Positions 10,285 to 22,419 are shown, counted from the first letter of the stretch. The stretch is DNA of 64,000 nt from Aaosphaeria pasadenensis (GCA_022813625.1 JAKLMB010000020.1:310001-374000), one strand, 5' to 3'. Numbers and translations: made by a program. The notes: generated from the sequence alone by a model not told the origin.

Positions 10285-13200
10285 ATGGTGTGTACATGGC
10301 TGTCTATAGTATTTATACCCGCTAATCCCCCGCCAGGCATTGAATCCCATAGCTTGCGATCATTGCCGCACAAAGAAAAGCCGATGTGACCGAAAACTGT
10401 AAGGGTTTCCTCTTGACTGAAAGCAAGACCCCATCTCATCATACTCAGACCATCATGTTCTCAATGCCAATCAGCACAACGTACATGTCGGTATCAGGAA
10501 GGAGGAAGACGAGGCATCCCCGCCGCGTACATCACAGCGCTAGAAAAGCGCCTGCAAGAGACGGAAGCCGCCCTGTACTCAACCCTGGCCGTGGTGGAAG
10601 GTCGTGAAGGGATCGGCAATTCTAGTATTGATCTGCGAACGCATAATGCTGATGAGTCTGGCCGATTTCTCGAACGGTCAAAGGCCGAGAAGTTGGAAGA
10701 TTGGAGACGTACTCCGTTGACGAGCAAGCAAGAGCTTGCAAATTGGTACGCTGCGAAGGGCCAGCATGTGCGTCCTGCCGAGTCTCCAGATCAGACCGGA
10801 CAATGTCAAACTTCTATTGAAGAGGGTAACGAACCGCAAGATACGCATAATCTCATCACAGAAAGGAACGAACAATCGCCAAGATCAATCCCCATTATGA
10901 GGCCATCTCCGCAGCAGCAGGAGACACCTATAGAACAGCCTCAAGTTATCATGGATCGGATTGTGAATTCACATTTAAATACAGACCAAACCCATTCTGG
11001 CCTATTGAACGACACGGCCAGATGGCGCGATTATTTCTAGTCTTCTTGATCGAAGATACTAGCTACCTGATCAGTAATTTCTTCTGGCTTTGAACCGATT
11101 TCAACATGTGCCTGTCTCAAGCAAAGGCGGATACTTTTACACTGCAGTCCATCCTCTATGTATGAGACTCGGTGCATTCCGCGGCCCGACTCTAGCTCAA
11201 AAGTGGGGCCGGCCATTCTTTCTCCACATCCATCGCCATCTCCATCTTCAAGATCTCCAACAGCATTGCGATTTCAAATTTTAAAGTCACCATAGGATGT
11301 TTATGCGCCCATGGAGGAACAGCACGATGGTTTTGCGACACCAGCCCCAACTTCCGAACGTCCGGCCAAAAGGCGTCGAACGGGAGATACTTCCACCGTG
11401 GACCGCTTGCCACGTGAAGTTGGTATAATGCGCAGCTTACCCAGCGACCAATTTTCAAGCTTCGTCGGCAGCGCAAGTGGTGTTTATTTTATTCGTTCGG
11501 TCTACGATGCAGTGCGCCGGTCGAATCCGGGCATTGATGGTCCGGTCGTGACACAAACACCAGAAAGTGATGTAGTTCCAGGCGAAGATGACTATTTGCC
11601 TACCACTGGGCCAGATAGTTCATCGCGATTATGGAAAGATTCAGAAGTCTCCGACGAAACATCCCCGCGAGTGTCATTCCAGGAACTTGTCGATTGGAGC
11701 GCATCGTACTTTGCGAATTGGCACGTTGCGTACCCCTTTCTTCATGCGCCTACCGTGCTTGGCTTCTTCGACCAATTCGCTTGCGATATCAATCCCCAGA
11801 AATATGCCTCGAAGGACCTCAATTTAGTCATTGTTCGTTCCATTATGTCCATGTCTCTAGCCGATCGTAGGCAAGATGGGTCATTGGAAGGCGTACGATA
11901 TCCTGCCGAGCTCGTCTTTCCAAGCTATGATGCCGCCATCGACAGTCTTTACAAAGTACTCTCACGCCCGAGTTCCTTGTTGGCCCTACAAGCTGCAATC
12001 AGCGTACAGCTTTTTTTGGTCTCCATGCTAAGACTGAAAGCTGCATCACGACTTGGAGGTTTGATCATTAGGATGGCGTTGCAACTTGGTCTCCACCGAT
12101 GTCCTAATCGCTTTCCATCCTTCTCCATCGCGGAGAGAGAGTTGCGCCAGCGTATGTTCTGGTCGCTGTACTGCATTGATCGACACATTTGTCAGGCCAT
12201 GGGTCTTCCACTCAGTTTACGCGATGACGATATCGATGTTTGCTATCCGATTCGTGAACGCCATGCCCAAGAGCAACCGACATCAGGTTTGCCAACCTTT
12301 TCGCTCGAGTCCTATTCTATGCTTACCCTTGTTGTACAGACAGCCGACTTCGTCTCCTGACCATGATGGTCCGCCATTCGGAGATTCGAAGCCAGATCAT
12401 GGAGTTGCGCAACAAGTCAATCCAGCATATGCAAAAAGAGACAGATCAGGCAGTAGGCATTACCGCCAAGCTAGTGAAGTGGTGGAATGATGTCGAAGAC
12501 ATGATCGACTCGGGGCATGAACAGGAGCAATACATCAAACCATACCACGCGACGGTGCTCACCGTCATTAAACACGAGCTGACCATCTCGTTGAACAGGC
12601 CTATTTTGGCTGCATCCACGCATGGACCGGCATATCAGGCTGCATTGCAGCACTGCATCAGTGCCTCGCGATCCATCATAACAGCTCTTCATGACTGTAT
12701 CCAGAAGCCGGATCACGGAGTCTCCTTGCTATGGCCATCGTTTACATGGGCCGTTTGGATGAGTACCTTTGTTCTTTTCTACGCTGCAAACAAGGGAGAG
12801 GTGTCTCAATCTATGGTCTCCCGGTACGTATATCGCAGTTTACCAAGATGCATAATTTTCTAATGTACCCACATAGATTCGCAGACAAGAGCCTAGCTAC
12901 ACTTCAGCACCTAGCTCGCCGAGGAAGCGTATGGCCTGAAGCGTGTGCTGCAGCCATCCGAGACTTGAACGCCCAGATGACACGCAGATCCGTCAAAACA
13001 CCCATTGCAGACAGAACGCCAACGCACTCATCCTCAGTCGACGGACTATCTCACCAACCACCCCATTCAAGAACATCTCACCAAGATCTCGACAACCGCA
13101 GAATCATAGCAGATACTGGCACCCCCTCACCCGCAACCGCCAACCCCTCCAACAGACCAGAAGGCCAAGCAAATTGGCGTACATCACCACACGCCGCCCC

Positions 13201-13501
13201 AGCCTTCACCTCTCCCACCGGCGCATTCGCATACCCCAGCGCCGCGCCTCAAGCTCCACAGTCCGCTACATTTCCCATGGCGGATCCCAATCGCGCCAAC
13301 TTAGCCGCGCCAGGGACACCAGCGAACGGATCTACATCTAACATCGGATTCCTCCATTGGGAGGACTTCATGCAGAACAACGGCACGTTCGATTCGTCTG
13401 CGTCGATGCCGACGGACGGGGCGGATCCGTTCGCGGGGTTTGATATTCCGTTCTGGCTGGGTCAGGACCAGTATGCTGGGATGCTTAATGAATGGGGGTA
13501 G
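10285..13501 (+). CDS. Zn2Cys6 transcription factor with fungal_trans domain (exon 3/4 junction uncertain)
   Basis: Proposed exons: 10285-10287 (ATG alone), 10337-10398, 10449-10962, 11296-12286, 12340-12823 and 12877-13501, giving 892 residues. The zinc cluster is canonical, C-x2-C-x6-C-x6-C-x2-C-x6-C (CDHCRTKKSRCDRKLPSC then SQC and six residues to the last Cys), split by a 50-bp intron. A linker helix (ALEKRLQETEAAL) follows. The second half has a basic KRRR patch and a fungal_trans (xylanolytic-regulator type) domain: DWSASYFANWHVAYPFLHAPT, RLGGLIIRMALQLGLHR, ERELRQRMFWSLYCIDR. Introns at 12287-12339 and 12824-12876 join in phase. The weak point is 10963-11295: I join the halves by a 333-bp GTGAAT...ATAG intron in phase 0, but the first frame has a stop at 11038-11040 and the second has its own ATG at 11311. 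Two separate or broken genes remain possible. Target genes are unknown. Confidence 0.75.
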
Positions 13502-13891
13502 ATGCTGTTTGTTACTCGAGGGAGCCATTGGTTCTTTTTGAACCGGTATGTATAAAAGGAAAGAGGACTCGGCCCTTGAATGTTCTGCATTCAAGCTAGG
13601 CTTCATTGCTGTACTATTCTTCTAAAAATTATATCACAAGATGTTGTCACACAGGACAACGAAACGCCGATGGTCTCCAAAGAATAGTATCTGTGTGGAG
13701 CTTTGTTCTATCATATGTGTAGTCCCAACCACAGTGACCGGATCGGTCATGAAGATTCAGATGATCCAGAGAGCCGGAGAAGCTCAAAGTAACAAACAGC
13801 AACTGAAACACGGTACCTTCGTCGATTTGAAGAGAGCGTTTCGGAGAAGGAGGAGTAGAGAAGGATATGTATTAATAAATTCGACGTTAAT
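13502..13891. other. Intergenic, convergent 3' sides
   Basis: This 390-bp stretch lies between the regulator and the minus-strand gene that follows. It holds two 3' UTRs. I see no gene or structured element. Confidence 0.45.
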
Positions 13892-15469
13892 CTACGGGTG
13901 TTCCGTATCTCTAACTCTCCAACTTGGGCGCGTAGCATTTGTGAATGCGAATGAATACTCATCATCAAAGAACTCTTCATCATCAACATCATACATGCCA
14001 CCATCCACCAGATCACACAAATCCACATCCTCGCCCACCCCGAAAAACTTCTTGACCACATCCTGGTCCGCCCCGTCCGCCCACCTCTTCATCCTAATCC
14101 CGACATTCCGCACCGCGATCTGATCCGCCTTCTCTCTCTCCGCCTCCTCATCGATCTTCCCACACCCTCGCACCGCAACCCCAACCGCCTCCTCCCCATC
14201 CCACCACCTCAACCACCCATCCAACCAACTCTCTAAATAACACCTCACCCGATACTCAAATGGCCACTCCGGCCTCCTAAACGGATTATCCAACTTCTCC
14301 CTCAGAGCCCCCCACGTGACAATCCCCAAAAACTCACTATACTCCGGCCACTCCCTCACCTCCTCCTCCTCCTCACCGTAGTCGTCCACCTCCTTCTCCT
14401 TCGGAAGCTCAATCTCCACCCTCACATTCCTCACGACCTCGCCCGCCTCCCGCTCCGCCTCCGAGGCATACACCATCCCATCCTCCGCCCCCCACTGACT
14501 CACCATCGCCCACATCTGCTCCTCCGCGGTCGGAAACGCCGGCACAACCACGCTGCCCCCGCGGTCGAGCGGGACCCGCACGCGCCGCGTCCACGGCGCG
14601 ATGTCGATCGGCAGCCCGACGAACGACCACGTGGTGGGGCAGCGGTACGCCTGCAGCATTGCCTCGCATTGCGTGCCCTGCTTCACGTGCAGCAGCATCG
14701 TGGGGTCGCCGCCGATGCCCCAGAGGGTGGAGCACATGAGCGGGGACACGTCGCAGTCTACGTAGCGGAGTTTTGCGGGGGTGGTGATGGATGGGGAGGT
14801 GGAGGATCCGGGGTCGAGGGGGAGGAAGGGGTCGTAGTCGTCGGGGGAGAGGGTGGAGTGCCAACGTGCGGCAATGGCGTTGAAGGCGGTGTTGTAGGTG
14901 GTGCAGACGGAGGGGTCGTCGAGGCAGGAGTGGGTGATGTAGGGGTGGGTGAAGGTGGAGGTGTTGCGGTTGGTTGGGTTGGGGACGTCGTGGAGTTTGT
15001 GGATGGGGAGTTGGGTGTTTTCTTGTTGGAGCCTTTGAGTGTGGGTTTTGTCTGAAGGGGTGGGTGGTGCTGTGCCGCCGATGTAGATCCAGTATTCGGC
15101 GCCTGGTTCGTCGCCTGTGCCGTCGAAGTTGAGGCTCAGGAGGTCGTCGTAGGTCAAGTATTTCGTAAGAGTGCCAGAGTAGATGTGGTTGAAAGGGTGG
15201 TTCCAGTAGAAGAGTTGGGGGACGTCTTGAATCAGGCCGCGAGGACGGCGTTCGGATTTTTCCAACAGGTCGAGTCCTGAGAAGAGGAATTCATCCATTT
15301 CGACGCGGGATAGGGCATTTTGGTAAGATCGTTCCAGCCAGTAGGCACGTCGTATGGGGAAGACGATATATGTGAAGAAGAAGGTCGTTGTAAGTGCGGC
15401 GAGGATGAAGAAGATGGATGCGATGCATTTTATCGAGATGCACCCCCTGCAGCGAAGGCAGCCCCGCAT
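13892..15469 (-). CDS. Unrecognised single-pass type II membrane protein
   Basis: Intronless, 525 residues, from an ATG at 15469. The N-terminus has a Cys-rich basic start (MRGCLRCRGCISIKC) followed by one strong hydrophobic segment (about residues 16-38), so it probably sits as a type II signal-anchored protein with the bulk in the lumen or outside. The region around residues 235-290 has a Cys pattern (YVDCDVSPLMC ... GGDPTMLLHVKQGTQC ... AYRC) that recalls thioredoxin-like folds in secreted fungal proteins; this resemblance is weak and unproven. The C-terminal third is acidic and Trp-rich. I do not recognise a named family and assign no function. Codon use is strongly coding and GC-rich in the middle. 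It converges with the Zn2Cys6 gene. Confidence 0.75.
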   Translation of the reverse strand: MRGCLRCRGCISIKCIASIFFILAALTTTFFFTYIVFPIRRAYWLERSYQNALSRVEMDEFLFSGLDLLEKSERRPRGLIQDVPQLFYWNHPFNHIYSGTLTKYLTYDDLLSLNFDGTGDEPGAEYWIYIGGTAPPTPSDKTHTQRLQQENTQLPIHKLHDVPNPTNRNTSTFTHPYITHSCLDDPSVCTTYNTAFNAIAARWHSTLSPDDYDPFLPLDPGSSTSPSITTPAKLRYVDCDVSPLMCSTLWGIGGDPTMLLHVKQGTQCEAMLQAYRCPTTWSFVGLPIDIAPWTRRVRVPLDRGGSVVVPAFPTAEEQMWAMVSQWGAEDGMVYASEAEREAGEVVRNVRVEIELPKEKEVDDYGEEEEEVREWPEYSEFLGIVTWGALREKLDNPFRRPEWPFEYRVRCYLESWLDGWLRWWDGEEAVGVAVRGCGKIDEEAEREKADQIAVRNVGIRMKRWADGADQDVVKKFFGVGEDVDLCDLVDGGMYDVDDEEFFDDEYSFAFTNATRPSWRVRDTEHP

Positions 15470-16668
15470 GGTTCGTTGGATGATGATCTACAGTGCTGAT
15501 TGAGATATTATGATGGGAAACAACTCCACATTGTCATGACATGTGGAAGAGTGGAGACTGGTTGTACTGAGGTTGATAAAAAAAGTTAAGGCGTAGCAGC
15601 GCGCTCAGACGTAAGAAATTTACAGGCATCAGCATCGTGCTAATCCTACGGACGTAAGCTTTCTCCACATAATCGGAACATAGTCGTCTGTATAAAGAGT
15701 CTGGATGTTTTCATTCATTTGAGTCTACCTATCTCGATGGAATAGTCAGAAAGTACGCGCTGACATTCGTTCATGTCAAGTCGAGTTCAAGAATTACTTT
15801 TTATATGTCCTGAAAGGTAAGGGGTCAGTGGCGCTAGTCCGGAAGGGGAATATGAGCACGTGGCTGATGGGCGAATCGGAAATTTTCAATTTGCAATGAC
15901 GAACCGATCCTCATGGCACTGATAGGACATGTACTATGCATTATTATTGATTGATATAAAAGGATGCTTCCTGTTCAATAGTAACTCTTGAGTTATTAAC
16001 TAGTGTATTATGTGAACAAGTGGGTGGAATGCGGAGAAAAGCGGTCGAGGGATCGAGTCTGGTAGAGTCGAGACTTGAGAGGCCATGTAGGTATGGTATG
16101 CGCTACGAGGAGAACAATGATGCACTTGGTAAAAAATAGCATAGCGGTAGCACGGATAAGTATTCGTACTTGAAGATAATCGTAGGGAATTAATTAGATC
16201 TACCATCATTAATGCTGCGAACGGAGAATAGCGGAGAAGAGCGGAGGGGGAGAGAACAGGGAACGCCTCTATTCGGAACACTACGGGAGGAGAGCTAAGT
16301 ATTAAGTGCCCAGGCGGATGGAATCAACGATTAGTGGCCTATGAAGGTCTGCGATTCATGTGAAACGACCCTAAGACGAGTCGATTGAGGTCTTGAGTCC
16401 AGCTTGTTCAAGGAGGCCAAGGGCTGAGCCCCGAGGATACAATGTCATTAGCCTCTAGCCTCCCCGGACTTTTCCTCCTTAGTGGCCCTGGGAAGACGGA
16501 AGATGCGCACGCCCGCCCAGACTCTTACCCTATCAATGACATCTTTCACACTTTAAACACACTTCACCGTCGCCATAATTACCACCATACTCTCAGTCAC
16601 ATTCGCCCATTGCTCCTCTTCCTCTTCCACCACAACTTTTACGCCATAATCCCAGGATCGTCCTTGCC
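15470..16668. other. Intergenic, divergent promoter region, 1.2 kb
   Basis: Between the type II membrane protein (minus) and the ZIP transporter (plus). TATA-like sequence (GATATAAAAGG) occurs near 15954-15964. Short open frames here (for example minus 16000-16281) have no domain and no coding look. No RNA gene was seen. Confidence 0.45.
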
Positions 16669-18624
16669 ATGAATTGTCCTTCTCGCACGGAAGATGACCT
16701 CTTCCACCCGGATTGGAATCAGAACCCGCCGCGCTTTGCACCGGACTTGACCACGTGCGAGGATATGGGCTACATCGCCAACGCAAGGGAACTTGGTGAT
16801 GCCGCCCGTTTGCGAGCTGGATACCTCGACCTTGACCAGTCCAATCTTGACGCTTCTCTCGCTCAACTGCCAGATAATTCACCGCCCTTTGCCAGCGTGG
16901 GTGACAAGTGTCCTCCACAAGGTAAGTAAGCCGCTTGTCCATGCTGGAACGCCGTGCCTGTACTCGGGACGAATTGATTGTATCGACTAACCTCTAAAAG
17001 GACCTTGCACCCACCTGGCAAACAATGCTAAATATCATGAGTACCAAGCTGGCCACCAGCAGCTTCCTCCACGTACTTGGCTAAGCACGTGCAAAGGATG
17101 GGCTTCTTGGCTACTCTCCGTGCTGTTCACATCAGCAGTTTTGACCCTCATCAATCAATATAGACAAGACGGTCTTGGAGGAATGTCCCAATTCATTTCT
17201 GGATCCACCAAGAATATAGAGGTTTCTTCTGTTCTGCAGCATCTACCCAACCATGGACCTTCGGCATCACCCTCCTCTGGCCTCCTGAAAAGAGATGGAT
17301 GTGCAACTGGCGGTGCCGGACCTGGCTACAACCTCTCTCTCCATGTCGGGGCTTTGTTCATTATCCTGTTCGTATCTACCACTGGCTGCGCCTTCCCAGT
17401 ACTTGTTCTCAAGTTTCCTCGCCTTCGTATACCCGCAACGTTTTTGTTTTCTGTCCGGCACTTTGGAACCGGTGTACTCATCGCAACTGCATTTGTCCAT
17501 TTGCTTCCAACCGCGTTTATATCCCTCGGAAACCCATGTCTGTCCGATTTCTGGACCGAGCGCTACCAAGCCATGCCTGGAGCAATTGCCTTGGCAGCCA
17601 TTTTCTTCGTCACACTGGTGGAGATGATATTCTCGCCCGGCCGACATGCTTGTGGTAGCAACGAGGGCGTGACAGCTGTATCTCGAGGCACACACAACCA
17701 CAATCATCAGCATGCCCACAACTCCACCGACCCTGACGATAATACTGGAAGGAGGGATCGCGCTGTATCGCCAATTCGATCAATCGCGCCCGACGAAACT
17801 ATGCGCACCCGCGGAGGACCACTTCGAGGCAGACACGACAGCATCAGCCGTACCCTTTCACGTATGGGCGAAGAAAGCCAAGCGCTTGATATTATCGAAT
17901 TCCGCCGTCGGGAAACATTGCGCGCCGAAGAAAAGACTTTCGACTACGACGTGGAGGATTCCGATAGGAACCAACCCCTATCCGGCCTGACGCCAGAGCA
18001 AGAGCACAAGAAAGCCGTGATGCAGTGTTTCCTCTTGGAAATGGGAATCCTGTTCCACAGCATTTTCATCGGCATGTCTCTAAGCGTATCCGTCGGCAGC
18101 GAATTCGTAATTCTGCTTATCGCCATTATCTTCCACCGTAAGCTTACCTCGCTCGCTGACCTCCAGACGTTGCATAATTAACATTGTCCAGAAACGTTCG
18201 AGGGTCTGGCCCTCGGAGCACGCATCTCCATGATCGACTGGCCTGAGAAGGCCATCCAACCCTGGATCATGGCGCTCGCCTACGGTTGCACGTACGTCCA
18301 TTCGTCCCCTCAATTTCAAATATCGCACGTCACGTTCCCATGACTAATTAACGTCTTACTCGCAGTACCCCACTGGGCCAAGCAATCGGCATCGCGACCC
18401 ACACCCTCTACAGCCCCGACTCGGAGATCGGCCTCATCGTCGTCGGCGTCATGAACGCCATCTCTGCCGGCCTGCTCGTCTTCGCGTCGCTCGTCGAACT
18501 CATGTCCGAGGACTTCCTCAGCGATGCCAGCTGGCACGTTCTCCGCGGCAAGAAGCGCTTCTGGGCCTGCGTTCTTGTATTCATGGGCGCCTTTCTCATG
18601 AGTCTGGTTGGCGCTTGGGCTTAA
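16669..18624 (+). CDS. ZIP-family zinc/iron transporter
   Basis: Four exons: 16669-16921, 17001-18137, 18192-18291 and 18366-18624, with introns of 79, 54 and 74 bp, all in phase; 582 residues. After a long hydrophilic N-terminus (about 110 residues) and one extra hydrophobic segment, the ZIP core shows HVGALFIILFVST, FSVRHFGTGVLIATAFVHLLP (the metal-site helix), AIALAAIFFVTLVEM, then a long cytosolic loop with a His-rich THNHNHQHAHN metal-binding patch. The second half has EMGILFHSIFIGMSLSV, HQTFEGLALGAR (completed across the second splice) and QAIGIATHTLY. ZIP proteins carry Zn2+ or Fe2+ into the cytosol. The extended N-terminus resembles fungal plasma-membrane ZIPs that work under zinc limitation, but substrate and location are inferred. 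The ATG at 16669 is the first that keeps the N-terminal exon open. Confidence 0.9.
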
Positions 18625-19210
18625 AATGCTCATACACTGGACATGGTATATTGACATAACTCGCTACGCACATACGGTACTCTGGAACACGGCAAACTCA
18701 CCAACTGAACTAAATAGCACGAGCGAACGCTACGCTCCTCATGAGAGGATTATATAGGAGACGCGCTTGGCATGTGAACGAGCATGTAAATGAACCGTAG
18801 ATCTATCGACATACTCTAGCATATCGCGCTTGCTTTACATACCAATATTAACTATCTTTCTCCTATCAACTGGAATTGCCTTCCATAGTCAACTTTGAAT
18901 TGAGCTTGCTGATCAAACTTGAGCTTTCACCTCTTTTTGAAGCACCGTTTTTCTGTTTCCTGGAAGAACAATTGATCTAAGCTGTCGAAATCGTCCCCCT
19001 ACTTGATGAAAGATTGTGGAGCATTTCTAGAATCCCTCGAAGATGAAAGGATATTTTCACCTTTTTCATCCTGAATTCTCTCCCCCCTGTTCTAGTATAG
19101 ACCTTATGCCCTTCTATAAAGTTGGATTGATCCATCGAATTCCGGCATCTGCAACCATTCTGATCCCACCCAGTATTCATGTTCTCATCATTATCCTAGA
19201 CGACTTCGAC
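18625..19210. other. Intergenic, convergent 3' sides of ZIP and GH1 genes
   Basis: This AT-richer 586-bp stretch holds two 3' UTRs. I see no gene or structured element. Confidence 0.45.
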
Positions 19211-20809
19211 TCACGCTTTCGCGATGAGGTGATTGAAAAAGTCCCTGTTGAAGTACGCGGACCGCTTGGGATACCGCTTCTTCTCTGGGGTGTCGAAATC
19301 GACGTATGTCACGCCGAACCGATCGGAGTATCCAGCCGCCCATTCTATTTACTGTTAGCACACCACGACACACCATCTGCATGATTTCAGTTTTGAGTGA
19401 CTCACCCCAGTTATCTGTGAACGTCCACCCGAAATACGACCGTATGTCCACGCCGTCCTGTACAGCCTTTGCCACCTCACTGAGATATCCCCTGTAGAAA
19501 TCAATGCGGAACGTGTCGTTGAGGACCTCTTCAGACGGTTCCGTCTCCCCCTTTGCCGTGGTCCCGTTCTCCGTCAGGTAGATGGGCGTCTGGTACCGAT
19601 TCCACACCCACCTCAGCAGCTTCCCGTAGCCCCATGGCGCCGTCCTTAACCAGTAAGTATCCGACTCGGGGCCCCTGGATTCGCCTTTACTATTCGTGTC
19701 GAGCTTCTCCACGTTCCCAAGGTGATCGTTAATGTCCGCAGGACCATCCAAGTTTTTGATGAAGAAAGTCGTGTAACTATTCATCCCATAAAAGTCCGAA
19801 CTGCCCTTCACCAATTCCTTCTCTTCCTCAGTGAAAGTTGGTAATCGGTCGCCCAACTGATCCCTCATACTCTGCGGATAATCCCCACTCCCATAAATCG
19901 GATCCGCATACCACGCGATCTCGAACTCGCGCGCCCTCTCCGCCGCCGCAACATGCACCGGATCCTCTGCATCCCAGGGCTCAGAGTAGTTCCCGTGCAG
20001 CGTAATTCCAATCTCCCCCTTTTGACTCGGCTTGAACTCCTCGCGGTACATCTTCGCGGCCCGCGCGTGCGTCACGATCTCCGTATGCCCAACGATGAAG
20101 GGCTCCGTCGAGCTGTCACCCTCTTCGTTGCGCTCGCGGAAGGACGAGCGGGCAGGTGCGTGGACACCCGCCGCATAGCCAGCTAAGGTGTAAACGCCGG
20201 GTTCGTCTTCATAGGCGATATTAGCTTCAATGGCTGGGGAATAATTGTATGGTGTCGAAACTGACTGTACGTGATCCAATGCTTAACGCGATCGCCGAAC
20301 CGCTCAAAGCACACCTTCGCATATCTCAAGAAGTCCGGCGTATACCTCTCCTGATTCAGCATCCCGCCATACCTCTCCTCCAGCATCTGCGGTATATCCC
20401 AATGAAACAGCGTCACGAACGGCGTGATCCCATTCGCCAACAACTCATTAATCAAGTTATTATAATACTCCACCCCCTTCTCATTCACCGGGTCGTCCGC
20501 CCCGCCGAGTGGGATGATGCGCGACCACGCGAGCGAGAAACGGTACGCAGTGACGCCGTAGCTCTTCATGAGCTGCACGTCCTCCTTGTAGAGGTCGTAG
20601 GACCGCGCGGCATCTTCGTTCGTGCTGCCGTCGTGTACTTTCCCGGGCGTGTGGCAGAAGCGGTCCCAGATGGATTCGCCCTTGCCGTCGGCGTTCCAGG
20701 CGCCTTCGACTTGTGCGGCCGCCGTCGCGTAGCCCCAGTAGAAGTCTTTGCGGAGGGAGCCGGCGAGGGAGGCCTCGGGGGACGAGGTGAAGTCGTGGGT
20801 CCAGGTCAT
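19211..20809 (-). CDS. GH1 beta-glucosidase (intracellular type)
   Basis: Three exons: 20266-20809, 19406-20206 and 19211-19344, with introns of 59 bp (GTCAGT...TGAAG) and 61 bp (GTGAGT...AATAG); 492 residues, normal for GH1. N-terminal signature FYWGYATAAAQVEGAW; QLMKSYGVTAYRFSLAWSRI; acid/base Glu in WITYNEP (about residue 183), recreated exactly by the first splice; nucleophile Glu in PIYLTENG (about residue 394); then FGWTFTDNWEWAAGYSDRFG, joined by the second splice. The reaction is hydrolysis of terminal beta-glucosides, possibly beta-galactosides. There is no signal peptide from the ATG at 20809 (MTWTHDF); an upstream in-frame start at 20878 would add 23 hydrophilic residues and also no signal. 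So the enzyme is probably cytosolic. It follows the esterase and GH95 genes on the same strand. Confidence 0.95.
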
Positions 20810-21248
20810 GGTTGTCACTCGGTTACTCGATTTCTCGATTTCTCGATTGTTGGGTAGAAGGGGTGAGTGGACGGACAATGTGGAGGTATCACTCGATCAT
20901 TCGAAGGATCGGTCATGCATAGGGTTGATTGTTTGTTATACGACAATTCAATTGCGTACCATTTCTACCTGCGTGCCATGATAGCGTGAGCTACCATCAC
21001 CACCATCATTAACAATGTCTACGAACCCACTTGAAGTCGGAAGGTCTACGTGATAAGGATAGACGCAGGGTCTTGCACCATCACCATTGGTGGAAAGCCG
21101 ACACTCTCGCGTATTCGCATTCGGTAGATCTTTGCCGATCCCATATCCAACGTCCCTCAATGCATCTGCACATAATAGCATGTAGTGCCACCACAGTCTC
21201 CCAGGGCATGGTTCGATATCCGCCCGTTTCCTGCAAGATGCAGGTGAA
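20810..21248. other. Intergenic, GH1 promoter and 3' side of esterase gene
   Basis: This 439-bp stretch separates two same-strand genes. A repeated CGATTTCTCGATTTCTCGAT stretch lies at about 20826-20845, probably in the GH1 leader. I see no gene. Confidence 0.45.
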
Positions 21249-22419
21249 TCATTGATACCATTCCGGAAAGAAAGGCTCAAGAGCCACCGGCAAATTCTGA
21301 GGCCGCAATTCGGGATACGATTCCGCAATCGTCTTCACCATCTCGCGATACAGGACTCGGTATCCCTCGCCGCTAAGATGCAATCCTAATACTCACCCGC
21401 TAAGCGTCAATCAAGTTACTCTTCCCGCCGGATGGGATTCGTCGGAGACAATCTACCGACGCTTGTGTATGCGTACTTGTAGAGTCTGACGAAGTTTAAA
21501 ACTCACCATCGTAAAGCAACCTCGCTAGCGCCTCGCTCCTCTCGAGCTTCTTATTCCCAGGGAGGAGGAGCTTCGAGTCCTTCCCCGTGTCGTCGTGCTC
21601 GTCGGTCCAGCCCGCCTCCGCCATACACTTACCCCACAGATCCACCACCGCGACGCCCGTCTCCTCGCCCACGTGCCGCACGGCTCTGGCGTACGCTCTC
21701 GCGACGCCGGCTGTCCGCGCCGACCTCCCTGGCTCGTCCCACCCGTCGAATCCCCACTCGTCGATGGGGGGCGGCGTGATGAGCAGGATTCGCACGCCGC
21801 TGTGCGATGTGATGGCGGGGTGCTGGATTAGCAGGCGGAGGTTGGTGGTGTAGGTGGTGAGCGGGATGTGTTGGCCTGTCGTGTCTGGGAGACTGGCGTC
21901 GTTGGCGCCGAAGAATAAGGTCTAAAGCATGAACAGTAAGCATCGGTAGTTGGCGGTTTGAGAGGATGTTCTGGTGATCGAACATGATCGTCTGGAATGA
22001 ATCGAGTAATTTCAAGAGACTTACTACAAGTCGGACCGGCGCTTGCTGCGGTGTTGGAAAGATTCGAGGTAGCACGGCGAGGGCATTCGAGGTGTTGTAC
22101 CCGCTGCAAGCATCAATCGCCACTATTCTTTTTAACGGATGATTGGCTTAGCGTAGACATTACCTGAATCCTCGGTTAACTATGTCGATACGTCTCTTGT
22201 AGTCTACTAATGTCATTAAATCACATCCTTGGGAAGTATATCGTAGTTACCATGCTGTAGCGCCTGGTAGCAACTAAACCCTAATTCAGGATTCCCATCA
22301 CCCTCGGTGATAGAATCGCCGAAGAGGATGAATTGCTCATAAACCACACGTCCCTCCCCTCTCAACTGTTTGGTATCCATCGAAGCATTTGACAATGCCT
22401 GTGGAGTCTTGACACTCAT
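21249..22419 (-). CDS. SGNH/GDSL esterase, isoamyl-acetate-hydrolysing (IAH1) type
   Basis: Five exons: 22251-22419, 22164-22203, 22025-22103, 21507-21921 and 21249-21385, with introns of 47, 60, 103 and 121 bp; 279 residues, near the family norm. SGNH blocks are visible in order: FILFGDSITEG (nucleophile Ser), NRGFSGYNT (Gly, joined over a splice), TLFFGANDA (Asn, joined over a splice), and a C-terminal block with LHLSGEGYRVL (catalytic His). It should hydrolyse small acyl esters; family members act on short-chain acetate esters. There is no signal peptide. The ATG at 22419 is used; the next Met is at 22380. The first intron has two acceptors 3 bp apart (TAGTAG), adding or dropping one residue. 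It lies directly downstream of the GH95 gene and upstream of GH1, so removing acetyl groups from sugars is a reasonable guess. Confidence 0.9.

Noticed and set aside
14669..15055. Gly/Val-rich plus-strand frame inside the type II membrane protein gene
   Set aside because: Antisense shadow produced by GC-rich codons.
20249..20857. Plus-strand open frame of 202 codons opposite GH1 exon 1
   Set aside because: Antisense shadow of a GC-rich conserved exon; no domain.
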